This document shows positions 52,616 through 60,206 of a stretch of 60,206 nt of DNA, in pieces. The stretch covers positions 1-60,206 of the forward strand of contig JAZUJW010000111.1 of assembly GCA_045642925.1 (NCBI GenBank), given 5' to 3'. Position 1 is the first letter of the stretch, and each line of letters starts with the position of its first letter. The notes under the pieces are model-generated. The model had not been told where the DNA came from and made no database searches. It saw only the letters and a program-made list of their open reading frames with translations. The translations under genes and the position numbers were made by a program. This stretch comes from Firm-04 sp045642925. GTDB lineage: Bacteria; Bacillota; Clostridia; Oscillospirales; Ruminococcaceae.

Positions 52616-54301
52616 TCAACCTCCCTTTGTCCCGAAGGCATTCTCAATGGTTGCTTTTGTATCCGCCATCTTATCCTGGATCGCCTTCTTTTTGATGGTT
52701 CGGATGTCATCTTCCACTTCTTCCGGCACTTCAATCGTTTTCAAAGCAGCTTCGATCTGGTCATACAATTTCAGTTGTTCGTTCTTGGAAACATTATCCA
52801 TTTTCAGCTTGGTCGAATACTGATGCAGGGCGGAACGTGCCATTTCCAGCAGTTCCAACCGAATGATCTCACTCTCATTCTCGTTCATGGCGACCTCATC
52901 CATCAATCCCTGCATATTCTGAAAGAAGGGAAGATATTTACCCTTGTCGTTGCCTTCGATGATATCAACTGTGATATCCCGATGGAATACGCCGATCTCC
53001 GAATAAACCTTTGCCATTGCATTTTCAGGTTCATATTCCTCGACCGTTTCAAACCAGGAAATAGCAGTTTTGGCACGGGTGATCTGATTGTTGCTGGTAT
53101 CGCCGTAATTATAGTAATACCAGAACAACTTTCCCGTTTCAAAACAGATCTCCGAGTAACTTTCAGGCGATTCCTGCAATTCTTCCTGATGGCTCTTGAT
53201 CAGACTGACCAGTGTGTCCGATTCCTCCACGGAAAAGACAGCATCTTCACGAAACACCTGTATCAAGCCCAGATAGGCATCCTTTTCGCCGCCTTTTTTC
53301 GGAATGGCGATACATTCCTTATAGAGTGTGACTTTTTCATCAAAATCGGTCGTTTTCGCAGCTTTGTCCAGCGTCAGCGCATAGGTATCTTCTGCCATCG
53401 AATTTGCCATGCTCTTGCATACGAAACCTGCCGTACCGCAAATCACAGCCAGAAATGCCGTTGCCGCAAACAAGCCGATCTTGCGTTTGAGTTCTCCTAC
53501 GGGAACATCAATATTTTCCAGATCATACATCAGTTCCGCGCAGCTTTGATAGCGGTTTTCCGGCAGTTTTTCGGTACATTTCTGAATGATGCGGTCAAGT
53601 CCCGCAGAAAAATCAGGGTTGACTTTCCGAATGGAAGTATCCGTCACCTTGGTTCGCTGCGGGTTGATGTTGGTCAGGAGCGCATACAGCGTCATTCCCA
53701 ACGCATATATATCCGTTCTCGGCGTAATTTCGCCGTTTTCTTCATATTGCTCAGGGGCAGCATATCCGCCTGTTCCCAGATTATCCGCCTTTTCCTCTTT
53801 ATGTTCCAGCTTTTTGGCTGTACCAAAGTCAATGATGGAAACGGTATCATCCGGACGCAGCATGATATTTGCAGGCTTCATGTCACGGTGAATGATCTGC
53901 GGTTCCAGTGAATGCAGATAGCCCAGCACGTCACAAAGCTGCTTTGCCCATTCGCGCACCATCAATTCCGGCAGTGCGCCCTTTTCTTCCAGGATCTTGT
54001 CCATCGAACGGCCTTCGATGTAGTCCATGACGATGAAAAAAGAATTCGAATCAGGATCATCAATAATATCAACGATACTCGGCAGTTTTGAATGCTTGAC
54101 GTTTCGCAGTGTCTCGATCTCCGCAATCAAATTCTGGTGCACAACATTCACATCGTTCTGACCGTCTGTACGGACTTCTTTGATTGCCCACGTCTTGTTT
54201 GCCTTGTCATTGATTGCAAGATAGACGACGCTCATACCGCCGTGACCGATTTCTGAAAGGATCCTGTACTTTCCTTCTAACAGCGTATCTTTTGCAAGCA
54301 T
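52616..54301 (-). CDS. Membrane Ser/Thr protein kinase with helical extracellular domain
   Basis: Protein of 561 residues. Kinase domain ~10-265: GHGGMSVVY loop, K41 in WAIKEV, E61/E63 in AEIETL, catalytic HRDMKPANIM (D140), metal-binding DFGTA (D158), activation segment NLGTGGYAAPEQY. One membrane helix at ~275-297. The C-terminal ~260 residues are alpha-helical and TPR-like, not PASTA repeats, so it is not a PrkC-type muropeptide sensor. It follows the PP2C gene by 20 nt. Likely substrates are the FHA protein and the small membrane protein. Confidence 0.92.
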   Translation of the reverse strand: MLAKDTLLEGKYRILSEIGHGGMSVVYLAINDKANKTWAIKEVRTDGQNDVNVVHQNLIAEIETLRNVKHSKLPSIVDIIDDPDSNSFFIVMDYIEGRSMDKILEEKGALPELMVREWAKQLCDVLGYLHSLEPQIIHRDMKPANIMLRPDDTVSIIDFGTAKKLEHKEEKADNLGTGGYAAPEQYEENGEITPRTDIYALGMTLYALLTNINPQRTKVTDTSIRKVNPDFSAGLDRIIQKCTEKLPENRYQSCAELMYDLENIDVPVGELKRKIGLFAATAFLAVICGTAGFVCKSMANSMAEDTYALTLDKAAKTTDFDEKVTLYKECIAIPKKGGEKDAYLGLIQVFREDAVFSVEESDTLVSLIKSHQEELQESPESYSEICFETGKLFWYYYNYGDTSNNQITRAKTAISWFETVEEYEPENAMAKVYSEIGVFHRDITVDIIEGNDKGKYLPFFQNMQGLMDEVAMNENESEIIRLELLEMARSALHQYSTKLKMDNVSKNEQLKLYDQIEAALKTIEVPEEVEDDIRTIKKKAIQDKMADTKATIENAFGTKGG

Positions 54302-54321
54302 TTCCGTACCTCCGCAGAAAT

Positions 54322-55098
54322 TCAGATATACGTTCTGACGGTTATCACTGAGATATTGTCGCGCTCATTGCGCTGCTTGTTCATATCAATCAGCGTATCC
54401 ATGTTCTGTTTCATCTGTTCCACAGAACAAAGGGCAGAAGGGTTTAGAAACTGATACAGCTCTGCCTCCGTGATTTCGTGTCGAAATCCGTCAGAACAGA
54501 GCATATATACAGTATCTTTTTCGGTTCTGCCCGCATAAAAATCAGGGACAATTTTTTCTGTCACGCCGATGCCCTGCAAGAGGACACTTCGGCGTGCATA
54601 AGTTTTTTCCTGTTCGGGCTGCAATTCTCCGCGTGCAATTTTCAGCGCGACCTCTGAATGGTCGCGTGTCAGGACAGATACTGCCCTGTCAATGCGGTAT
54701 GCACGCGAATCGCCCAAATTCAAAATAAAATATCTGGTTTCTGTCAACAGCAAAATCACAGCGGTCGTTCCAACATTCATCGGTGAGCCGACTTGTTCTC
54801 CGTATTTTTTCAGCCTTTCATTGCACTGATCGCAGAGCGCAAGCCATTCCTTACGAATGATGTCATCCGTCACGCCGCTTTCACAAAGCTGCGGCAGACT
54901 TGTCACTGCCCAGTTTTCATACGCCTGCACCACAGTGGCACTTGCGACTTCACCATATGAAAGTCCGCCCATTCCGTCACACAGAATGGCAAACGCCATT
55001 TTACCAAGGCGCGTGTCCATCACCTTGACACCAAAACTGTCCTGATTGGTCTTTTTGGTCAGACCAATATCAGTGGATGCAGAAACCAGATAATTCAT
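54322..55098 (-). CDS. PP2C-family Ser/Thr phosphatase
   Basis: Protein of 258 residues. Metal-binding motifs are complete: KKTNQDSFG (D20), ILCDGMGGLSYGE (D41, G42), ILNLGDSRAYRI, MLCSDGFRH and ERDNISVI. Cytosolic, normal length. AGGAG precedes the ATG. It lies between the FHA gene and the kinase gene, the usual kinase/phosphatase pairing, and should remove the phosphates set by that kinase. Confidence 0.93.
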   Translation of the reverse strand: MNYLVSASTDIGLTKKTNQDSFGVKVMDTRLGKMAFAILCDGMGGLSYGEVASATVVQAYENWAVTSLPQLCESGVTDDIIRKEWLALCDQCNERLKKYGEQVGSPMNVGTTAVILLLTETRYFILNLGDSRAYRIDRAVSVLTRDHSEVALKIARGELQPEQEKTYARRSVLLQGIGVTEKIVPDFYAGRTEKDTVYMLCSDGFRHEITEAELYQFLNPSALCSVEQMKQNMDTLIDMNKQRNERDNISVITVRTYI

Positions 55099-55112
55099 GT
55101 ATGCTGTTCTCC

Positions 55113-56819
55113 TTATTGCTCAAAAAACTGAAACTTTTCATCTGCCAGTTCAATAATATCCTGATGACGCAGAACGGTTTCCGTCTGCGGCTGAAGCATC
55201 ACTTGATTCAGGTAAGAATGATTGCGGGAATTGAGGTCGATCAGATAATATTCACCATTTCGCTCCATAATTTCAGCCTGCTGATGTCCGACATTCGTAT
55301 TCCACTTCACGCTGAGGTCAATATCAGCGCGGTCACGTCCGATGCGGAAAACCGATTTGGAAATGGTAAACTTCTCCTGATTGCGCATACAGACAAGGTA
55401 CGCCGTTTTCGGACGCAAAATCGTTGTTTCAGGGCTGTCATTGTTACGAAGCACCGTGGTTTCGGCACTTTCGGCAGGCTTCAGAACCGTTGTGTCTGCG
55501 CTGACGTTCTGCGGAAGCGGCGGAAGCTGTATGGAAGAATCCCCACCGAAATGCATCGTTCCGGATGGTGCTGTCGGCTGCGGCTGCACATTCGGCAGCG
55601 GCATCACAGGTACAGGATTCACAGGCTGCGGCTGCACATTCGGCAGCGGCATCACAGGCGCAGGGTCCACAGGCGGCTGCGGCATCACAGGCGCAGGGTT
55701 CACAGGCGGCTGCGGAATGTCCACAATGCCCTGATTGATATTGCTGCCGCGCAAAACCGTTGTTCCCGAAAAAGGCACAGCAGGTGCAGGCTGTACAGGC
55801 GGTACAATAGTCATAGGCGGAATCCCTGCATCCGTCTCCATATCAGAAAAGTCCGAACGTATTCCTGCATCATTCATTTTTGATTTCTCTGCTGCATTAT
55901 TCAGTCTGCCCGCAAGTCCCATTGAGCCGGCAGGTGCAGGGGAATTGTTTTTCTTCTTTTTCTGCTTCTGTTGCTTTGCTGGCTTGGTGTTCTTATTTCC
56001 TTTGCCGCCGAACAAGCCGCCAAACAAGCCTTTCTTCTCATCCGCTTCCGCAGACTGTTCAAACGGCACAGGTGCAGGCATGACAGGGGCAGGTCTTGCG
56101 ACAGTGACCGTTGCCGCATCATTTCTCATCGGCATGGGCGGCACGGTTGGTGCCATCGGCGGCACAGGCTTCGGCTGCGGCATAGCAGCACCAAGACTGC
56201 CGGATGTGGTTTCGTGCTTGGGTTCCGCAGGGGAAGCGATCGGTGCAGGCTGTACGCTTGCCTGACTCGTCAGAGAAGCCATCGCATCCCGCATATTCTG
56301 AAGCGAAAAACCACTGGGATCCTGTACAATATTCAGTACACAATGCCAATAGCTTGTTTCGTGAACCGTTACATTCACACGGCACTGCGTGACAAGGTCA
56401 TGGAAAAAGGTATAAATATCACCGGACTGTTCCAGATTTTTTACAGCAAAACAAAGGAACGATACGCGATGATTCAAACGGTTGATGTACACATTGTCAA
56501 GCTGCAAGCCGACCTGCCGTACATCGATCATATATTCATCAAAACTTTCAATACCATCAATCAGGTGGGAAATCATCTGCTTGAATTCTTCCTGCGAAAG
56601 ATACTCTCGCAGATATTCCTGCATTGTGATCATACTGGTGACATCAAACAGGAGTTTTTCATTGACTCCGTTATTCTCCTCCACCTGAATACCTGCAAAA
56701 CAATGATTCTTCTGGCGATTGACGTTTATCATCATCATGCTGTTACGGTCAATTTCAGCATTTTCTGCAAGCGGGAACTCCGCATATACATTTGTACCCT
56801 TCTGAATGCGATTTAACAT
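55113..56819 (-). CDS. FHA-domain protein with DUF6382-like head and ETTVLR array
   Basis: Protein of 568 residues. Residues 1-180 are a conserved-looking head (DUF6382-like). Residues 185-440 are a Pro-rich linker with KKKK and MPQPPV/PLPNVQPQP repeats. Motifs GTTVLR (352), DTTVLK (442), ETTVLR (453) and ETTILR (464) follow, the last three exactly 11 residues apart. The FHA domain is at ~473-568, with Arg in FRIGR (R495), VGHQQAEI and NSRNHSYLN. A phosphothreonine in the array could bind the FHA domain of the same or another molecule, as in GarA/OdhI. Between the WG-repeat and PP2C genes. Confidence 0.88.
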   Translation of the reverse strand: MLNRIQKGTNVYAEFPLAENAEIDRNSMMMINVNRQKNHCFAGIQVEENNGVNEKLLFDVTSMITMQEYLREYLSQEEFKQMISHLIDGIESFDEYMIDVRQVGLQLDNVYINRLNHRVSFLCFAVKNLEQSGDIYTFFHDLVTQCRVNVTVHETSYWHCVLNIVQDPSGFSLQNMRDAMASLTSQASVQPAPIASPAEPKHETTSGSLGAAMPQPKPVPPMAPTVPPMPMRNDAATVTVARPAPVMPAPVPFEQSAEADEKKGLFGGLFGGKGNKNTKPAKQQKQKKKKNNSPAPAGSMGLAGRLNNAAEKSKMNDAGIRSDFSDMETDAGIPPMTIVPPVQPAPAVPFSGTTVLRGSNINQGIVDIPQPPVNPAPVMPQPPVDPAPVMPLPNVQPQPVNPVPVMPLPNVQPQPTAPSGTMHFGGDSSIQLPPLPQNVSADTTVLKPAESAETTVLRNNDSPETTILRPKTAYLVCMRNQEKFTISKSVFRIGRDRADIDLSVKWNTNVGHQQAEIMERNGEYYLIDLNSRNHSYLNQVMLQPQTETVLRHQDIIELADEKFQFFEQ

Positions 56820-56837
56820 GACTGTCCCTCCAATGCC

Positions 56838-58151
56838 TTATTCTTCATACATTTCCACCTTCAAAAACTTTGGAATATCATCCATCATGCACTGTGCATA
56901 ACCATTTGATTCGAACGGTGCCAATTTCTCAAACTGTGCTTCGATCAGAATGTTTCCATCTATATCAATACAGCCCCATTTTTTATCTTCACGGAACGGC
57001 GCATAGCCACAGCTCATGGAGTTCAGTTCCTTGAATTTCGTTTCCAGTACAATTTCACCTGTCTGCGACATAAGGCACCATTTGCCGTCCTTTTTCACAG
57101 CAGCGGGTTCTGTCGAAGCAAATCTTTTCACATCTTCCAAACCGTCTGCCAAAAGCGTTCCGGTCGTATCATACAGTTGCCATTTTCCGTTTTGCTTCGC
57201 AAAAATTCTGCCATAGACGGAACAGAAACCATAATCATCCAGCAGCACATCATCAAACACAAAATCAGTCACCATGGCAAACGAGGAGTTGATCAATGCC
57301 CATTTACCGCCCTTTTTGACTGCTGCAATGCCATAATAAAATCCACCTGCATAATCATACTCAAAATGATATTCATGTACACCCTTATCCAGATAGCCAT
57401 ATTTATTGTCGATGCAGGCAGCCGCATAGCCATCCGAAAACGAGCCAAGCCAGCTTGCAGGGTGGTCAGGTACCTGAAAACGGTATCCATCTTCTGTTAT
57501 GTAGTACCATTCACCATCTAGCTTTACCGGAATCAAACCACTAAAATACGGTCCAATGTCTTCATATTTGCATCCGATCTTAGGTGAATGGCTTATATCA
57601 GCAAGTCCATATTTTCCATCTTTTTTTATCACTGCATAAGGGACATTCTTCCCCTCCTCACTGATATAACCCTTCTGTTCTTCAAAAAAAGGATTGACGA
57701 CCGTGTGTTGTTTGCGCAGCTCCAGCAGCCGTTCTTTTACTTCTTTGCTGTCTATTACTTGATTAGCTGCATTCAGATAATGATATACTGACTGGTTATT
57801 ATTCATCTTCGTAAAATAATCGACAGCAAGCAAGTATGGTTCTTCCTGCTTATTATCAGCTGCAATTGCACTATCCAGCGCATTAATATATCCGCCCATA
57901 TCTCCCATCAGCTTATATACATCTACAATTTTCATTGCAAGCTTATAATTAGACGGCTGAAGCAAAAGCGCATCTTGATACTGCCATATTGCCTGACGGT
58001 AGATTTTCTTCTCCATAAAGATTTCTGCTTGTTCAATATGCGCATTGAATTCCTGATTGACTTTACCATGATAGGATAATACATTATCCCACGAAATCGT
58101 AGCCATCGTAATCATGCCCAACAGAACCAACATCGGAACCGATTTTTTCAT
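56838..58151 (-). CDS. WG-repeat protein with TPR-like region, membrane-anchored
   Basis: Protein of 437 residues. An N-terminal hydrophobic segment (4-22) acts as anchor or signal. Residues 30-150 are helical and TPR-like (AEIFMEKKIYRQAIWQYQDALLLQPSN). From ~165 on are WG-type repeats (VIKKDGKYGLADI, AVKKGGKWALIN, AVKKDGKWCLMSQTGEIV, REDKKWGCIDIDGNILI), a beta-rich fold of unknown ligand. GGAG precedes the ATG. The outward-facing repeats may bind wall or pilus material. Confidence 0.85.
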   Translation of the reverse strand: MKKSVPMLVLLGMITMATISWDNVLSYHGKVNQEFNAHIEQAEIFMEKKIYRQAIWQYQDALLLQPSNYKLAMKIVDVYKLMGDMGGYINALDSAIAADNKQEEPYLLAVDYFTKMNNNQSVYHYLNAANQVIDSKEVKERLLELRKQHTVVNPFFEEQKGYISEEGKNVPYAVIKKDGKYGLADISHSPKIGCKYEDIGPYFSGLIPVKLDGEWYYITEDGYRFQVPDHPASWLGSFSDGYAAACIDNKYGYLDKGVHEYHFEYDYAGGFYYGIAAVKKGGKWALINSSFAMVTDFVFDDVLLDDYGFCSVYGRIFAKQNGKWQLYDTTGTLLADGLEDVKRFASTEPAAVKKDGKWCLMSQTGEIVLETKFKELNSMSCGYAPFREDKKWGCIDIDGNILIEAQFEKLAPFESNGYAQCMMDDIPKFLKVEMYEE

Positions 58152-58218
58152 GCGTTACTCCTCTACTTGACTTCTTTTCCATTGATATTTCTGTTTTGGC
58201 TGTGTCTGCCGCACGGCT

Positions 58219-58875
58219 TCACAGCGCAATGTATAAACTCACACCTGCAAGAATAAACGGCGCCATCGGAATCGACTGACTCAGCTTCGCTTTTCGCATT
58301 ATCAGCAAGCCGATGCTGAATACTGCTGACAAAAACAGCGAGTACATCATAACATGAAGCACATACAGTCCAAAGAATGCGCCGCAAACGGCAAACATCT
58401 TCATGTCACCTGCGCCAACACCACCGCGTGAAAGCAACATACAAAGCAGGATGATAAATCCGCCAAGAAAGAATCCAATCAGCGACGGAAATAATACACT
58501 CCGCCATTCACTCGGTGAGTACACGATCTCGCCGATCATAAATAAAACACGAAGAATCAAAAGAAATGCCAGCGGACGATTCGGAATTCTGCGACGTTTA
58601 GAATCTATCACGGCAATAATAAGAAATGTGTTCCAGAGAATCAATTGCTCCACGGTTTGCAGGAACATCTCACCTTTTTTGAAATCAATCAACACCTTGC
58701 CAACTGCTACGATGGTATAAACCACCGCCAGCAACAAAAGCATTGCCTTAGATTCTTTCCAGATCTTCAAAATCGGTTCTTTTACTTTTACACCATAGCT
58801 GCTATAAAATGCGGTAGATGCTCCCGCAGAACAGATTGCAATGAGAATCGCAATCGCCAAATACACAAAAATCAT
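58219..58875 (-). CDS. A24 prepilin peptidase (CpaA/TadV-like)
   Basis: Protein of 218 residues. Start at 58875 (GAGG 9 nt upstream) rather than the ATG touching the ribosome site. About six membrane helices. The aspartyl-protease residues are present: AVIDSKRRRIPN and the GxGD motif in GVGAGDMKMFA. The methylase domain of full-length PilD is absent, as in Tad systems. It should process Flp-type pilins and TadE-like pseudopilins. The TadE-like gene lies 60 nt upstream. Confidence 0.9.
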   Translation of the reverse strand: MIFVYLAIAILIAICSAGASTAFYSSYGVKVKEPILKIWKESKAMLLLLAVVYTIVAVGKVLIDFKKGEMFLQTVEQLILWNTFLIIAVIDSKRRRIPNRPLAFLLILRVLFMIGEIVYSPSEWRSVLFPSLIGFFLGGFIILLCMLLSRGGVGAGDMKMFAVCGAFFGLYVLHVMMYSLFLSAVFSIGLLIMRKAKLSQSIPMAPFILAGVSLYIAL

Positions 58876-58934
58876 ATTGCCCATCCTCTACCATGCAGAC
58901 TATTCTGCATTCATTTTCTTTGCACTCGTTTCCT

Positions 58935-59810
58935 TTATTCTTCGTCATCATCAGCAGATTGATGGCTGCCATATGCCTCACTAATGCTTTGCAGAGTATC
59001 TCCGTTCGGCACGACCCATGCAGCAGTTGTTGCCGTTTGACGAAGAACGATCTGCGAATCTATCATGCCGAATGTCAACCTTTTCAAGTCAATCGGATAA
59101 ATTGCAATCAGTTCAATCGTTCTGCCGTCTGTCAGAAGTGTGGACTTCGAAAAATCAATGGCATCGAGTCCCACGATATTTTCATCCACACCTTCATACA
59201 TCACGCCAACCGACGCCAGCCATTTGTCCGTGGCATCAGAAGTCGAAGCAATATATTTTGGTACGATCATGCGGCAAAGCTGTGGTGCAACATAATAGGA
59301 AAGAACTTTATTGCCAAGTGTATGCGCAAACACATTGACAATGGCTTTCACCTGTGCGGCAGGATCATCACCAATATTCTTCAGATTCTGACCGATTTGC
59401 TTTGCCAGTGATGCACATTGTTCGGCATTCGTACCAACTGCCTGAATCTGATCCATCGTGACACCGTTGATGCCGCTGTCCATCGTTGCTTGAATCGAGC
59501 CTGCGGTATCTTCCACATTTCCGGAAAAATCAATCACATTGTTGATCAACGAATTGGCTTCTTCCAGTGTCTGGTTTGCACCATTTGTGGATTTTCCACT
59601 GGTAAACTGTGCAACACCCACCGCATCCAAGAGGTAATAGTCCGTTGCCAGTTCGCGTGCGGTCTGGTCAAGTGCATACTGCATTTTTGCCTCCACACGG
59701 ATCACCATGGACATCATCATGATCGCCAGCACCGAAAGCATGAAGAAAGTTAGTCCAAGAACTGCCTCAATCGCAGCAGCACCGCTTTCATCTTTGCGCA
59801 GTTTTTTCAT
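58935..59810 (-). CDS. TadE/TadG-like pseudopilin
   Basis: Protein of 291 residues from MKKLRKDESGAAAIEAVLGL (GAGGAGG 5 nt upstream). ESGAAAIE followed by a ~22-residue hydrophobic helix is the TadE-like pattern, with the Glu five or so residues into the helix. The remaining ~230 residues lie outside (DQTARELATDYYLLDAVGVAQ, then a long helical stretch) and end in acidic DDDEE. Part of the Tad-like set with the prepilin peptidase. Confidence 0.8.
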   Translation of the reverse strand: MKKLRKDESGAAAIEAVLGLTFFMLSVLAIMMMSMVIRVEAKMQYALDQTARELATDYYLLDAVGVAQFTSGKSTNGANQTLEEANSLINNVIDFSGNVEDTAGSIQATMDSGINGVTMDQIQAVGTNAEQCASLAKQIGQNLKNIGDDPAAQVKAIVNVFAHTLGNKVLSYYVAPQLCRMIVPKYIASTSDATDKWLASVGVMYEGVDENIVGLDAIDFSKSTLLTDGRTIELIAIYPIDLKRLTFGMIDSQIVLRQTATTAAWVVPNGDTLQSISEAYGSHQSADDDEE

Positions 59811-59888
59811 ATTGTCCTCCTCATTATAACTTTTCATTTCTATCGTATTGCGAACGCTCGCCGTTCCATCGGAGCATCCGCCTTATTT

Positions 59889-60182
59889 TCAAATTTCATA
59901 TATATTATGCAGCTTGCAGCCGAGCACGCCGCCCAACTGCAAGCGGCATTGGGACTTCCTTTTGATCCCATGCCATGTATTAATGGCTTTATCAATCATT
60001 GTTTTCGTGTCCACGATTGCCGCGGAGTGATACAGTGTAATGCCGTTCCAGTTCATCATTTCATTCGCAGATGAACTGCTGCTTTCGTTCGGATCTGTGG
60101 ATGCGGAAGATGATTCTCCGCATCCACTCAGAGTCATTGCGACGCTCAGCGCCATCAGTATTGCCAGTGTTGCTTTTTTCAT
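59889..60182 (-). CDS. Small secreted lipoprotein
   Basis: Protein of 97 residues. Signal peptide with lipobox LSGC (Cys at 21), a Ser-rich linker, then ~55 residues (WNGITLYHSAAIVDTKTMIDKAINTWHG). Length and abrupt end suggest a small, possibly shortened lipoprotein. A GGGAT precedes the ATG. First gene of the visible cluster; the cluster may extend beyond the right edge. Confidence 0.65.
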   Translation of the reverse strand: MKKATLAILMALSVAMTLSGCGESSSASTDPNESSSSSANEMMNWNGITLYHSAAIVDTKTMIDKAINTWHGIKRKSQCRLQLGGVLGCKLHNIYEI

Positions 60183-60206
60183 TCTTTATCCCATTCCATG
60201 TATTCA

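Noticed and set aside
52616..56819. Kinase/phosphatase/FHA set taken as part of a type VI or type VII secretion system
   Set aside because: No FtsK/SpoIIIE-type ATPase, WXG100 protein or Tss component is present. The neighbours are Tad-type proteins instead.

Overview
The window is bacterial chromosome from a low-GC-branch anaerobe, most likely a Ruminococcus-like member of the Oscillospiraceae. The evidence is dockerin modules, BspA-type leucine-rich-repeat surface proteins, a GH43 glycosidase without signal peptide, a SCIFF peptide with its radical SAM maturase, rubredoxin/reverse-rubrerythrin oxygen defence, consensus TTGACA/TATAAT promoters with 17-nt spacers, and strong GGAGG ribosome sites. 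I cannot name the species from sequence alone. No prophage, CRISPR array or transposase gene is visible; one MITE-like element and several of its short relatives are.

Layout. 1-5000: S10 ribosomal operon on the minus strand (S10-L3-L4-L23-L2-S19-L22-S3) behind a 430-nt leader. 5.2-10.6 kb: GH43 enzyme, a fused flavin reductase-rubredoxin-reverse rubrerythrin under a Fur/PerR-type regulator, small unknowns and a GNAT. 10.6-15.2 kb: a surface-assembly module (class B sortase, a signal peptidase homologue without Ser/Lys dyad, a small DivIVA-like protein, and an LRR protein ending in a Spy0128-like pilin domain) that resembles streptococcal FCT pilus loci. 15.6-18.6 kb: PLP decarboxylase-family protein and the SCIFF system. 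18.8-23.5 kb: a P-type ATPase-like pseudoenzyme with a long disordered N-terminus, RlmB, a small membrane protein and a CwlD-like amidase. 23.7-31 kb: secreted proteins, a sugar-sensor/LytTR regulator with paired 21-bp-phased repeats in a divergent promoter region, and two dockerin/LRR proteins. 31-41 kb: half-size chromate transporter, tRNA-Leu(TAA), a heterodimeric ABC exporter with one degenerate ATP site, a lipoprotein, and an ECF transporter in which both ATPases and the S component are one polypeptide. 41-45 kb: a LytTR response regulator divergent from a secreted papain-like protease with a long structured leader and a likely LytTR-controlled promoter. 45.2-60.2 kb: a long co-oriented minus-strand cluster: lipoprotein, TadE-like pseudopilin, A24 prepilin peptidase, WG-repeat protein, FHA protein, PP2C phosphatase, Ser/Thr kinase, a membrane protein and a 2298-residue Ig-like surface protein.

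The best candidate for an undescribed system is the last cluster. It joins Tad-type pilus parts to a complete kinase/phosphatase/FHA signalling set, and two of its proteins carry an array of E-T-T-V-L-R-type motifs (three in register at 11-residue steps next to the FHA domain, three more in the tail of the small membrane protein). These look like phosphothreonine sites for the FHA domain, as in GarA/OdhI. The second candidate is the sortase/pseudo-signal-peptidase/LRR-pilin module. Gene functions are inferred from motifs read by eye; no database search was run.
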